Notes under the pieces: model-generated | Databases searched by the model: none | What the model saw: only the letters and a program-made list of their open reading frames with translations | What the model was told of the DNA's origin: nothing | Position numbers and translations under genes: made by a program | Shown here: in pieces, positions 26,154-34,044 of the stretch | How the letters are laid out: every line of letters starts with the position of its first letter | Position numbering within the stretch: position 1 is the first letter of the stretch | Source: Candidatus Thiothrix putei | GTDB taxonomy: Bacteria; Pseudomonadota; Gammaproteobacteria; Thiotrichales; Thiotrichaceae | Direction of reading: 5' to 3' | DNA length: 64,000 nt | Assembly: GCA_029972225.1 (NCBI GenBank) | Contig: CP124756.1 | Span: forward strand, 1,346,001-1,410,000

Positions 26154-27577
26154 GGGTGTGAACAAAAGTGCGGTGTCCTGTAGACTAAGATGGCATCCCC
26201 TAAAACCAGAGAAAAAGGACTTTCCCATGTTGACAGTTAGCTCCCGCGACCAAAAACTTTTAGAAGCCTTGAACCGCAACCCCGCATTAAAAGCTCGGAT
26301 GGAAGGGCTAATCGAGGTGGTTGAAAATGCCGGTGATGACATTATCAAAGCAGCAGACGCCGAACAGCGGGTGATAGAAGAACTGCGCCAAATGGGAAAT
26401 GATGCGATCACTGCATGGGCAAACAAACGTGTAGAAAAATGCACAGCCCCAGCCTGTGAAGAAGGCATTGGGAAGTATGTAAAGAGTGGAAAAAAAACTG
26501 TCATTGGCACACGACCTACGGAAAAATCCACATAAGCGAACCGGTCTACCGGATTCCCGGCAAGCGTGTCCGCCCCTTTAGCCAGAGTGCCGAGGTTGTT
26601 TGCCGAGGCTGTTCGCTCCCGCTGCAACGGGCGGTGACGGACTTTGGGGCGGACTGTTCATTTGCTCAAGTGCCTGATAAATTAGAAGAACATTACGGGA
26701 TACGGCTGGCATCCAGCAGCATCCGACACATCACCGAAGGTCACGCCAAACGCATCCATGAATCCCAAGTGTTGATAAAAGACTATCCAAGCACGTTGGG
26801 AAAAGCCTATGTCATTGCCGAAATGGACGGCAGCATGATCCCCATCGTCGAGATTGACGAAACAGCCCCCGACAAGCGCAAAGGCAAAAAGGAAAGCTGG
26901 AAAGAAGCCCGCCTGTGTCTTGCCCACGCCAAAGGCAGTGCTACGCCAACGTTTGGCGCAATATTCGGTGGCACGGTAGAAGATGCTGGAAAAATCTTAT
27001 TCGACACCGCCTGCCGTGCTGGATTTGGAAAAAGCACGTTCCTCCATGCGGTGGGTGATGGGGCAAGCTGGATCAACCGTCAAGTGGATGAACAATTTGG
27101 CACACAAGGACATTACCTGATTGATTTTTATCATGTTTGTGAATACCTATCAGCAGCATCCGCAAGCTGTTCATGCCTCAAGGACAAGGATAAATGGTTT
27201 GCCAAACAGAAAAAAGCCCTACAGGATGGTCAAGCTCAAGCGGTCATCGACACACTGAAACCTTTCCTCGAAGCAGAAACGGTAGAAGACAGTAACGCCC
27301 CAGTACGAGCTTGTCACCGTTACCTGAGCAACCGCATTGAGCAACTGGATTACCCGACAGCAAAATCCCTCGGATTGCCCGTGGGGTCGGGCGAAATAGA
27401 AAGTGCACACCGTTACATCATCCAGCAACGCTTAAAAAAATCGGGGGCATGGTGGAAAAGTGATAATGCGGCGGATATGTTGGCGTTGAGGGTCATGCGG
27501 GGAAACCAGCAATGGAAGCATTATTGGCGAAACACCGCTGAGGCGGCATGAGGTTTACCGCACTTTTGTTCACACCC
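26154..27577 (+). mobile_element. ISKra4-type insertion sequence, copy 1
   Basis: Exactly 1424 bases, with inverted ends GGGTGTGAACAAAAGTGCGG (left) and its complement (right). A 9-base target duplication CCTACTTGA flanks it (26145-26153 and 27578-27586). An identical-length copy lies inverted at 42156-43579, and the two encode identical proteins, so transposition is recent. It sits 18 bases upstream of the NifA site at 27596. Confidence 0.95.
26227..27551 (+). CDS. ISKra4-family transposase (needs -1 frameshift)
   Basis: The first frame (26227-26535) starts MLTVSSRDQKLLEALNRNPA and contains VIEELRQMGNDAITAWA. At a run of eight A (26490-26497) a -1 shift leads into WHTTYGKIHISEPVYRIPG, and then the frame 26634-27551 with CRGCSLPLQRAVTDFGADCS, IAEMDGSMIPIVEIDE, DFYHVCEYL and SGEIESAHRYIIQQRLKKSG. 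Joined, the protein is about 441 residues, normal for the family. Both copies share the same arrangement, which argues for programmed frameshifting rather than a mutation. Confidence 0.88.
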
Positions 27578-27595
27578 CCTACTTGATTAACGATT

Positions 27596-27611
27596 TGTAG
27601 CATTTCCCACA
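27596..27611 (+). promoter_or_regulatory. NifA upstream activator site (orphan)
   Basis: TGTAGCATTTCCCACA is an exact TGT-N10-ACA, 45 bases upstream of the sigma-54 promoter at 27656 and only 18 bases from the end of the ISKra4-type element. Confidence 0.72.
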
Positions 27612-27655
27612 ATCAGCCAGCAAACAATTACTATAAAAACAAAGCATTAAGCATC

Positions 27656-27672
27656 TGGCACAGCCTTTGCTT
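27656..27672 (+). promoter_or_regulatory. Sigma-54 promoter in front of truncated nifN
   Basis: TGGCACAGCCTTTGCTT matches TGGCACR-N4-TTGCW exactly. It runs directly into the nifN remnant, with no room for a leader, so a deletion has joined a nif promoter to the inside of nifN. Confidence 0.88.
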
Positions 27673-28593
27673 TACCTCCCCGATGCCGCTACCGCAGGTA
27701 CGCAACCCGGTAAACGTCCGCGTCAGGTCAATGTACTGGTGAATGCCTCGCTGACCCCCGGCGATTTGGAAGCCTTGAAAGACACCATCGAACTGTTCGG
27801 CCTGCGCCCGGTGGTGATCCCCGATTTGTCGGATTCGCTTGATGGGCATTTGCCGGATGAAGACGTCAGCCCGCTGACCATCGGCGGCACGCTGGTGTCG
27901 GAAATGGCAACGCTGGGCGATTCGCTGGCAACGTTGGTGATTGGCGCGTCGTTGACGGCGGCGGCGGATACCTTGCACCAGAAAACGGGTGTGCCGGATT
28001 ACCGCTTCGACCATTTGATGGGGCTGGCGGTGAACGACCAGTTTGTCCATACCCTGCACACGCTTTCCGCCGAACCTGTGCCGCCCAAGCTGCAACGCCA
28101 ACGGGCGCAATTGCAGGATGCGATGCTGGATACGCACTTCATGCTCGGCCTGTCGCGCTTTGCCATTGCCGCTGACCCGGATTTGCTCAATGCCTTTTCG
28201 CAATTGCTGGCGGAAAACGGCGCGTATACCGTGGCGGCGGTTGCTCCGGCGAATGCGCCGATTCTCAAGCACATCGCCGCCGACAAGGTGCATATCGGCG
28301 ATCTGGAAGATTTGGAAAAGGCGGCGGAAGCCAATGAAGCCGAAGTGCTGATTTGTAATTCGCACGGGCAGGAAACCGCATTGCGGCCGAGTATTCCGCT
28401 GTTACGTGCAGGTTTCCCGCAATACGACTTGCTGGGTGGGTATCAGCGGCAGTGGATTGGGTATACGGGAACACGCCAAACGCTGTTCGACATTGCCAAT
28501 ATTTTGCTGTCGCTGGAGAAGGGCGAAATTCACCCGTATCAGTCGATTTATGCGCAGAAGCGGGATGGGGAAGGGGTGCAGGCGCGGCATTGA
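27667..28593 (+). pseudogene. nifN: NifN, C-terminal two-thirds only
   Basis: NifN forms with NifE the scaffold on which the iron-molybdenum cofactor is built. The frame starts within the protein: KRPRQVNVLVNASLTPGDLE, ELFGLRPVVIPDLSDSLDGH, THFMLGLSRFAIAADPD and RAGFPQYDLLGGYQRQWIGY are typical. About 309 codons remain of a usual 440-460; the first 150 or so, with cluster-ligand cysteines, are missing, and nifE is absent. The deletion joint lies between the sigma-54 promoter and about 27690. Confidence 0.9.
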
Positions 28594-29004
28594 TTAAAGG
28601 AATGGGTTGATTACCATCAGCCCTGTATCTAGCTTAAAGCCGTGTTGCAGATCTTCACTCAATACAGCACTACAGCCGTATTCAGAGGCAGCAGCCAAAA
28701 TCAGGCTGTCGTAAAAACTCAGCAGGTAACGTTTGGAGATGGCAACTGCTCGTTTTGTTATCTCCGCAGTGAGCGGCACGACTTCCACATCTACTTGAAT
28801 ATCCTGTAAAACTGCTTCGACTTCCGCAAACTTGTCGGGGAATTTCCGGCGCAACACGTTGCAAAATTCATTGAGTGCCTGCGCACTGGTCATGGTGTCT
28901 CCCGATGTAACCAAGCGTTGGGCAATTTCCTATTTGGCTGGATCTTGGGCAGTGTTGGCGTAGATGAGGATATTGGTATCGAGAAAAAAGGGTCTATCGC
29001 TCAT
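28594..29004 (-). pseudogene. PIN-domain toxin with internal amber stop
   Basis: ATG 29004 begins MSDRPFFLDTNILIYANTAQ, a VapC-type start with its catalytic Asp. After QDPAK a TAG codon (28932-28930) interrupts the frame, which then continues unbroken with EIAQRLVTSGDTMTSAQALN, YDSLILAAASEYGC and VLSEDLQHGF to the stop at 28594. Only one base (probably CAG to TAG) separates it from a full 136-residue protein. It overlaps its antitoxin gene by 11 bases. Confidence 0.85.
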
Positions 29005-29245
29005 TGGCTTCTTCCCGATTAAAGCGGAAACCACGGGTATCCAGTTGCAGCGACTTCAGTTTGCGCCGTGCAGGTTTTGCCAGCACTTGCTTCAGTCGTT
29101 GTTGCGTTGATAGTTCGCCTGTTTGCGTGACAGGCGTTGAGGTTTTCCGCAAACCATCTAGCAACCGCTGGATCAGCGTCAATTGCTCACTGAAGGTCAG
29201 GCGTTCTGCTTCATGTAAGATGTTTTCAACTGTTTGTATATTCAT
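28994..29245 (-). CDS. Antitoxin of the broken PIN module
   Basis: An 83-residue protein: MNIQTVENILHEAERLTFSE, LIQRLLDGLRKTS and a basic C-terminus. It resembles small antitoxin-like proteins placed before PIN toxins; no clear DNA-binding fold is seen. ATG 29245 is chosen because an AGGAA site lies just upstream. It sits between the nifN and nifX remnants on the opposite strand. Confidence 0.6.
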   Translation of the reverse strand: MNIQTVENILHEAERLTFSEQLTLIQRLLDGLRKTSTPVTQTGELSTQQRLKQVLAKPARRKLKSLQLDTRGFRFNREEANER

Positions 29246-29351
29246 AAAATATTCCTGATTTTTTAGTGCGCTTACCTGACATGTTACCAGCAGTTTAGCA
29301 CTCTCTCCAGAATCAGCAGATGTCAGACATGTCCCATAAGCCTCCTGCCAT

Positions 29352-29367
29352 TGTCGCATTCCCGACA
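29352..29367 (+). promoter_or_regulatory. NifA upstream activator site for nifX remnant
   Basis: TGTCGCATTCCCGACA is an exact TGT-N10-ACA, 45 bases upstream of the sigma-54 promoter at 29413. Confidence 0.72.
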
Positions 29368-29412
29368 ACCTGCAAAACCAAACAACCCATTACTAACAAT
29401 CACTTGGATAAC

Positions 29413-29428
29413 TGGCATACCCCTTGCA
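29413..29428 (+). promoter_or_regulatory. Sigma-54 promoter of nifX remnant
   Basis: TGGCATACCCCTTGCA fits TGGCAYR-N4-TTGCW exactly. The expected start is about 25 bases before ATG 29464. Confidence 0.88.
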
Positions 29429-29463
29429 ACATCCCTGTAAACACGATTACGAGGTAAGCAGCT

Positions 29464-29622
29464 ATGGCGGCTCTGACACGGCGGCTCACAGTTCTCGGAC
29501 AAGACACTGAGGAACACTTCATGGAAACAGCCATTAAAGTTGCGTTTGCATCCACCAATATGAAGCACGTTGACCAGCATTTCGGCGCGGCGGAATCGTT
29601 TGCGATTTACGCCCTGACCCCA
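29464..29622 (+). pseudogene. nifX: NifX, N-terminal fragment
   Basis: NifX binds the cofactor precursor during nitrogenase assembly. From ATG 29464 the frame reads MAALTRRLTVLGQDTEEHF and then IKVAFASTNMKHVDQHFGAA and SFAIYALTP, the standard NifX start. Homology ends at about 29622, where sequence of another gene on the opposite strand takes over. About 53 of a usual 130-150 codons remain. Promoter and activator site are still in place. Confidence 0.88.
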
Positions 29623-29963
29623 TACGTGAGCATGGGGATGTGGGCAGTATCGCGTTCTTCGGGCGATTCGTTGCGCTGTTGTTCGTGCTCAAACGCATTC
29701 AGCGGCGGGTTGGGGGTAAATTTTACCTGTTCTGGGTTGAAGCTCACTGGGGCAGGGCGGTAGCCATAACGCGCCGCCATCTCCAGCAACAGGGTGTAAC
29801 TGTCCTGCAATTCGTTCAAGGTACTTTGAATGCTGTTATGGATAGTGGTGCGGATTTCAATGCCTTTGGGTACGCAGGTTCGCAGTGTGCCATCTTCGTT
29901 GAAGCGTTCGTAACCCTCGATATACCAACGTTTACGGCGAATACCTGCATCGCCACTGCGCAA
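29607..29963 (-). pseudogene. Unknown gene fragment fused to nifX remnant
   Basis: An open frame of about 118 codons (TTG start at 29963) reading GIRRKRWYIEGYERFNEDGT, LRTCVPKGIEIRTTIHNSIQ and SYTLLLEMAARYGYRPAPVS. Its last residues (GVRA-stop) come from reversed nifX sequence, so the 3' end is a deletion joint. The family is not recognised. The frame stays open about 36 bases further upstream (VWVIRADAEHLRSG) before a stop, so the 5' end may also be missing. It could be a real gene cut at its end. Confidence 0.5.
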
Positions 29964-30060
29964 ATGCTCGGCATCGGCGCGTATTACCCAGACAGGGATT
30001 CTTCACTAGACACGGCTCCTCGTCTTTGTTTGAATCAGCCCCTTTTACGGGATATTCGCT

Positions 30061-30621
30061 GTGGAAGCTTTTCTTGTCTCAACCGGCATTGTTGCCCTCG
30101 CTGAAATCGGCGATAAAACCCAACTACTCTCGCTGGTGCTTGCGGCAAAATTTCGTCGCCCGATTCCCATTATTCTCGGTATTTTGGTTGCTACCTTGTT
30201 GAATCATGCAGGTGCGGGTGCAATTGGCGCGTGGGTTACAACTTTGCTGGGTGAAAATGCCTTGCGCTGGATTCTGGGTTTATCGTTTCTGGCAATGGCG
30301 GTGTGGATCATGATCCCCGACAAGCTGGATGACGATGATGTGAAGGTGGATGCTACGCACTACGGCATTTTCGGCGCAACCGTGGTGGCGTTTTTCCTCG
30401 CGGAAATGGGGGATAAAACCCAGATTGCGACGGTGGCGTTGGCGGCACAATACGCTTCTTTGTTCTGGGTGGTTGCCGGTACAACGCTGGGGATGATGAT
30501 TGCCAACGTTCCGGCGGTGTTGCTGGGGGATAAGATGGCGGGCAATTTGCCGCTGAAGTGGGTGCATGGGATTGCCGCCGCGATTTTTGCTATGCTGGGT
30601 GTGTTTGCATTGTTTGGCTAA
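30061..30621 (+). CDS. TMEM165/GDT1-family cation transporter
   Basis: A 186-residue inner-membrane protein with six hydrophobic segments and the two signature motifs of the family: AEIGDKTQ (about 14-21) and AEMGDKTQ (about 116-123). These proteins move Mn2+ or Ca2+, exporting Mn2+ in several bacteria (MneA type). A GTG start at 30061 is used. I see no yybP-ykoY-like manganese riboswitch in the 90 bases upstream. Confidence 0.92.
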   Translation: MEAFLVSTGIVALAEIGDKTQLLSLVLAAKFRRPIPIILGILVATLLNHAGAGAIGAWVTTLLGENALRWILGLSFLAMAVWIMIPDKLDDDDVKVDATHYGIFGATVVAFFLAEMGDKTQIATVALAAQYASLFWVVAGTTLGMMIANVPAVLLGDKMAGNLPLKWVHGIAAAIFAMLGVFALFG

Positions 30622-30639
30622 GTGTTACCGAGGGTATTC

Positions 30640-31314
30640 ATGTCTGGTTTGAGTGCATTCCGTTTTGCCGAGGCATTCCCGTTTCTGGCGGTATTGGGGG
30701 AAGAAGCCTGTGCCAGCTTCCAGCCGCACATCGGTTTTGCCAGCATCCCGGCGGGGCAGCATGTGTGCAGGGAAGGCGATATTTGCCCGCAACTCGCCAT
30801 CGTGCTATCCGGCAGCGTGCGCGTATACAAGGTGGGCGAAAATGGGCGGGAAATTACCCTTTACCGCATTGGGCGCAATGACAGTTGCATCTTGACCGCT
30901 TCCTGCATCCTCAGCCAGACCCGTTTCCCGGCGCTGGCGGTGGTGGAACAGGCGGTGCAGGTTGCGGTCATTCCCGCCGTCCGGCTACGTGAGTGGGTGG
31001 CGCAACATGAGGTGTGGCGCGGTTATGTGTTTGGCCTGATGTCGCAGCGGTTGGCGGATGTGATCACGACGCTGAATGAAGTGGTCTTTCGTCGCGTCGA
31101 TGTGCGCTTGGCAGAATATTTGCTGAAACTGGATGCACAACAGGTGCAGCTTGCTGTTACCCATCAGGAACTGGCTTCGGAATTGGGTACCGCGCGTGAA
31201 GTAGTCAGCCGCATCCTGAAAGATTTCGAGCGGGAAAACCTGCTTGCCCTGAGCCGTGGAACGCTGACAGTGCAGGATCGGGCAGGTTTACAACGCAAGG
31301 TGCAAATCCTGTAG
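30640..31314 (+). CDS. Crp/Fnr-family transcription regulator
   Basis: A 224-residue regulator. A cyclic-nucleotide-type sensor barrel (IPAGQHVCREGDICPQLAIV, LSGSVRVYKVGENGREITLY) is followed by a helix-turn-helix with the recognition region ELASELGTAREVVSRILKDF. Cysteines occur in the sensor domain but not in the Fnr cluster pattern. ATG 30640 with a GAGGG site is preferred to GTG 30622. A DUF2892 gene follows, a pairing seen elsewhere for sulfide- or redox-responsive regulators; control of that gene is inferred. Confidence 0.87.
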   Translation: MSGLSAFRFAEAFPFLAVLGEEACASFQPHIGFASIPAGQHVCREGDICPQLAIVLSGSVRVYKVGENGREITLYRIGRNDSCILTASCILSQTRFPALAVVEQAVQVAVIPAVRLREWVAQHEVWRGYVFGLMSQRLADVITTLNEVVFRRVDVRLAEYLLKLDAQQVQLAVTHQELASELGTAREVVSRILKDFERENLLALSRGTLTVQDRAGLQRKVQIL

Positions 31315-31405
31315 TTACGTGACTTTGTTACAGACGGGGCGCATTGCCGTTTGCCATCATGGGCTGTCGTTATTACAGGCTGCAAGGCAGCAGGAGATTT
31401 TTACC

Positions 31406-31588
31406 ATGACATGCAATGTTGGTTCCACTGATAAAATGCTGCGTATTATCGCAGGTCTGATCATGATCGCGCTGGGTGTGTACTACCAAAGCTGGTGGGG
31501 GGCGGTGGGTGTAGTGCCATTGCTGACTGGCTTGCTTGGGTGGTGTCCTGCCTATTTGCCGCTGGGTATTTCGACCTGTAAAAAGTAA
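31406..31588 (+). CDS. DUF2892 (YgaP-like) membrane protein
   Basis: A 60-residue protein starting MTCNVGSTDKMLRIIAGLIM, with two membrane segments and the conserved GVVPLLTGLLGWCPAYLPLG, including two of the family cysteines (CP and STC). In YgaP this domain is fused to a rhodanese; here it stands alone. A CAGGAG ribosome site precedes ATG 31406. Confidence 0.88.
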   Translation: MTCNVGSTDKMLRIIAGLIMIALGVYYQSWWGAVGVVPLLTGLLGWCPAYLPLGISTCKK

Positions 31589-31645
31589 CATCGAGCGTAC
31601 TGCCGTGACCTGCAATTTTGATCGGGCATGGGGGTTAAAAAGTGC

Positions 31646-31674
31646 GAGCCTGCATAGTAGCAGGCCGCGCTTTG
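31646..31674. terminator. Hairpin between convergent genes
   Basis: GCG-A-GCCTGC-ATAGTA-GCAGGC-C-GCGC forms a strong stem between the DUF2892 gene and the convergent peroxiredoxin gene. T-tracts are weak on both sides, so it is a plausible but unproven two-way terminator. Confidence 0.45.
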
Positions 31675-31696
31675 CTTAGGCGTTAGCTCGGTATGA

Positions 31697-32338
31697 TTAC
31701 AGCGATTTTTTGCAGAAATACCAGTCGGTGCATTCGTAACCTTCGTTCATGCGGGCTTCTGCGCCTGCGACATCTTGCGGCGGTGGTACGATGACTTTAT
31801 CGCCCGGTTGCCAGCCTTCTGGGGTTGCTACTTTGTTGGCATCCGAGGTTTGCAAAGCTGCAACCAAACGCAGGAATTCATCAATCGAACGCCCGTTGGT
31901 CATTGGGTAGTACACCATTGCCCGCATAATGCCGTTCGGGTCGATGATGAAGGTGGCACGCACGGCGGACGTATCCGCTGCACCGGGGTGGATCATGCCG
32001 TAGGCATTCGCCACTTTCATGCTCAGGTCTTCGATGATCGGGAAGCCGATTTCCACTCCGAATTTTTCCTTGATATTGCGTACCCACGCGACGTGGCTGT
32101 AGTAGCTGTCGATGGATAAGCCCAATAGGTCGCAATTCAACGCGGCGAATTCGCTCTGGCGTTTGGCAAATGCCATGAATTCGGTGGTGCAAACCGGGGT
32201 GAAATCAGCCGGGTGTGAGAACAGTACCAGCCATTTGCCTTTGTAATCTTCCAGCTTTTTTACACCGTGGGTGGTGCGGGCTTCAAATGTCGGGGCTGGC
32301 TCGTTAATGCGTGGCATAGCGTTTGTCATGTTTTCCAT
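31697..32338 (-). CDS. Peroxiredoxin (Prx6-type)
   Basis: A 213-residue thiol peroxidase. The catalytic block HPADFTPVCTTEF has the peroxidatic Cys at residue 50. Length and the C-terminal YECTDWYFCKK (Cys near 203 and 209) match the Prx6/archaeal 2-Cys type, where a C-terminal cysteine can resolve the disulfide. ATG 32338 has an AAGGA ribosome site. It reduces H2O2 or organic peroxides in the cytoplasm. Confidence 0.92.
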   Translation of the reverse strand: MENMTNAMPRINEPAPTFEARTTHGVKKLEDYKGKWLVLFSHPADFTPVCTTEFMAFAKRQSEFAALNCDLLGLSIDSYYSHVAWVRNIKEKFGVEIGFPIIEDLSMKVANAYGMIHPGAADTSAVRATFIIDPNGIMRAMVYYPMTNGRSIDEFLRLVAALQTSDANKVATPEGWQPGDKVIVPPPQDVAGAEARMNEGYECTDWYFCKKSL

Positions 32339-32559
32339 TTCAGTATCCTTTACTGTGATCAGTTGATGTCATCTAAGAAAGATTGATCTTGCTAGTCGAT
32401 CGTTTTGCTTTCCATGATCGGTATATTATTAAATACTGATTCGTTTGTGAAATGGATTATTTGGGATGATTCGTTCGATTTTGTGATTAATATCGGCGTA
32501 TCCCTGATGGCAGCGGCAGCGTAACCGTCTCAGTCGGTACGCCGCTCGCCACTAATGCG

Positions 32560-32870
32560 CTATTTCCAACCCACCTTATCCATGATCATCACCGCCTGTG
32601 CGTTGTGTTTGCCAAGGTTGGACAAGTTCAGCGCATCGCTTTTGAACGCACCCCAGCTTTCGCCTGTACCTTGGCGGGATTGTAGAACAACACCGTGCGC
32701 GGTAAGTCAGCCCAAACCACTGATTAGCAGGGTCACGCAAAGTTTTTGCTGAACGCATCCAACAGCGGCTTGATCAACTGTTCTTCACGAGCAGAATACA
32801 CATTCACTTCATTAGCCAGCACTTGGGTGCTGCACAACAGAAGCAAACTAACGGTCAATTTTTTCAACAT
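32560..32870 (-). pseudogene. Iron(III) ABC-transporter binding protein, large internal deletions
   Basis: ATG 32870 starts a signal peptide (MLKKLTVSLLLLCSTQVLA) followed by NEVNVYSAREEQLIKPLLDA, the FbpA/FutA N-terminus. After FSKNFA the frame stops. Further pieces in other frames give DPANQWFGLTYRARTV-like sequence, then ESWGAFKSDALNLSNLGKH and the C-terminal AQAVMIMDKVGWK. Only about 100 of 330 codons remain. GGAGATC precedes the ATG. No permease or ATPase is next to it. Confidence 0.8.
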
Positions 32871-32907
32871 AATGATCTCCTTCTTACTCCCCTCGCCCCT
32901 TGAGGGA

Positions 32908-33101
32908 GCGCTGGCATTGGGTACAAGTGCTGTGCTGATTGGTCGCCCGCTGATTTACGGTTTGGCAGCGGCGGGGCGCTGGGCGTGGCGCATGTATTGC
33001 GCGTGTTGTGGGAAAAATTGGAGGTGGCGATGGCATTGACAGGTTGCCGTACTTTGACGGACATTCAGCAGCGCACGGTATTAACTGAGATTAGTGCTTG
33101 A
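32908..33101 (+). pseudogene. FMN-dependent 2-hydroxy-acid dehydrogenase, C-terminal fragment
   Basis: The frame ALALGTSAVLIGRPLIYGLA is the FMN-phosphate-binding block of lactate dehydrogenase/glycolate oxidase relatives. It shifts after AAAG, and continues as ALGVAHVLRVLWEKLEVAMA, then LTGCRTLTDIQQRTV to TGA 33099. The 5' part of the gene is absent. Confidence 0.75.
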
Positions 33102-33229
33102 AAATGTAAATAGTAACAATTACCATCTTTCGCAGATTTACTTGACACCATTAGCCATCCCCCCAAAAGCCACGGTAGCCAAGGTTCAGTAAAACCCTGC
33201 GCTTAACTTTACGAGGTTTTACTAACACA

Positions 33230-33664
33230 ATGGAATTTCTCAAACTGTATCTGGATCACATGGTGCTAGGCACGCTGGGCTTTATGAGCTTTATTATGCT
33301 GGCGTTCGCGGTGGAGCGTTACATTTACTTCTGGCGCATTAAACTGGCGGAATTCAAGCACATTGAGTTGCTGAAAGTCGCGCTGACCCGCAATCTGACC
33401 ACCATTTCCAGCGTTGGTGCGAATGCGCCGTATGTGGGGCTGTTAGGCACAGTGTTGGGGATTTTGATTACCTTCCACGAAATGGGGCAAAGCGCAGGCA
33501 AGCTGGATGTGAACAGCATTATGTTAGGTCTGGCAATGGCACTGAAGGCTACCGCTGCTGGCTTATTCGTCGCGATTCCTGCCATTCTGTTTTACAACGG
33601 CTTAATGCGTAAGGTGGATGTGCTGGTAGCGCGTTGGAGTGCCTTGCAGGATGGTTACGCATGA
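33230..33664 (+). CDS. exbB: ExbB-type TonB energiser
   Basis: A 144-residue inner-membrane protein, with a first helix at about 12-32 and the conserved GANAPYVGLLGTVLGILITF (about 64-83), then MALKATAAGLFVAIPAILFY. It is a short ExbB, as in the HP1129/ExbB group. With ExbD it uses the proton gradient to drive TonB and outer-membrane uptake of iron chelates. Its stop overlaps the exbD start (ATGA). The 128 bases upstream are AT-rich (GTAAATAGTAACAATTACC) and could hold a Fur site, but the match is weak. Confidence 0.9.
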   Translation: MEFLKLYLDHMVLGTLGFMSFIMLAFAVERYIYFWRIKLAEFKHIELLKVALTRNLTTISSVGANAPYVGLLGTVLGILITFHEMGQSAGKLDVNSIMLGLAMALKATAAGLFVAIPAILFYNGLMRKVDVLVARWSALQDGYA

Positions 33665-34044
33665 AACGCTTTGACCAGATCAATATGATCCCCTTCATCG
33701 ACATTATGTTGGTGTTGCTGGCGATTGTCCTGACCACGGCAAGTTTTGTGTCGCAAGGGCTGATTCCGGTTAATTTGCCCACTGCCGCACAAGTCAGCGA
33801 ACCGTCGAACGACGACGAACCGTTGGAAATCGCCATCAATGCGCAGAATGAGTTTTTCCTTGGTGAAGAAAAAATCACGCTGGAACAAATGGCTGAAAAG
33901 CTCAAAGTACAAGCTAAGCCAGAAACCCTGATTGTATTGCGCATTGATAAAGCGGCTGTGTTTGAGCATTTCGTCAAATTGATTGATTTGCTGAAAGCAC
34001 AGAAACTCAATAACCTTTCGATACAGGCACAGCAAGCGCCATGA
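33661..34044 (+). CDS. exbD: ExbD
   Basis: A 127-residue protein with a short cytoplasmic N-terminus, one membrane helix (INMIPFIDIMLVLLAIVLTT with the essential Asp) and a periplasmic domain ending in RIDKAAVFEHFVKLIDLLK. ATG 33661 overlaps the exbB stop, and its own stop overlaps the tonB ATG at 34041, so translation of the three is coupled. Confidence 0.92.
   Translation: MKRFDQINMIPFIDIMLVLLAIVLTTASFVSQGLIPVNLPTAAQVSEPSNDDEPLEIAINAQNEFFLGEEKITLEQMAEKLKVQAKPETLIVLRIDKAAVFEHFVKLIDLLKAQKLNNLSIQAQQAP

Noticed and set aside
29970..30060. A yybP-ykoY manganese riboswitch ahead of the GDT1-type gene
   Set aside because: The conserved purine-rich internal loops of that riboswitch are not visible in these 90 bases.
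33102..33229. A Fur box ahead of exbB
   Set aside because: The AT-rich stretch matches the consensus only loosely; not strong enough to list as a site.
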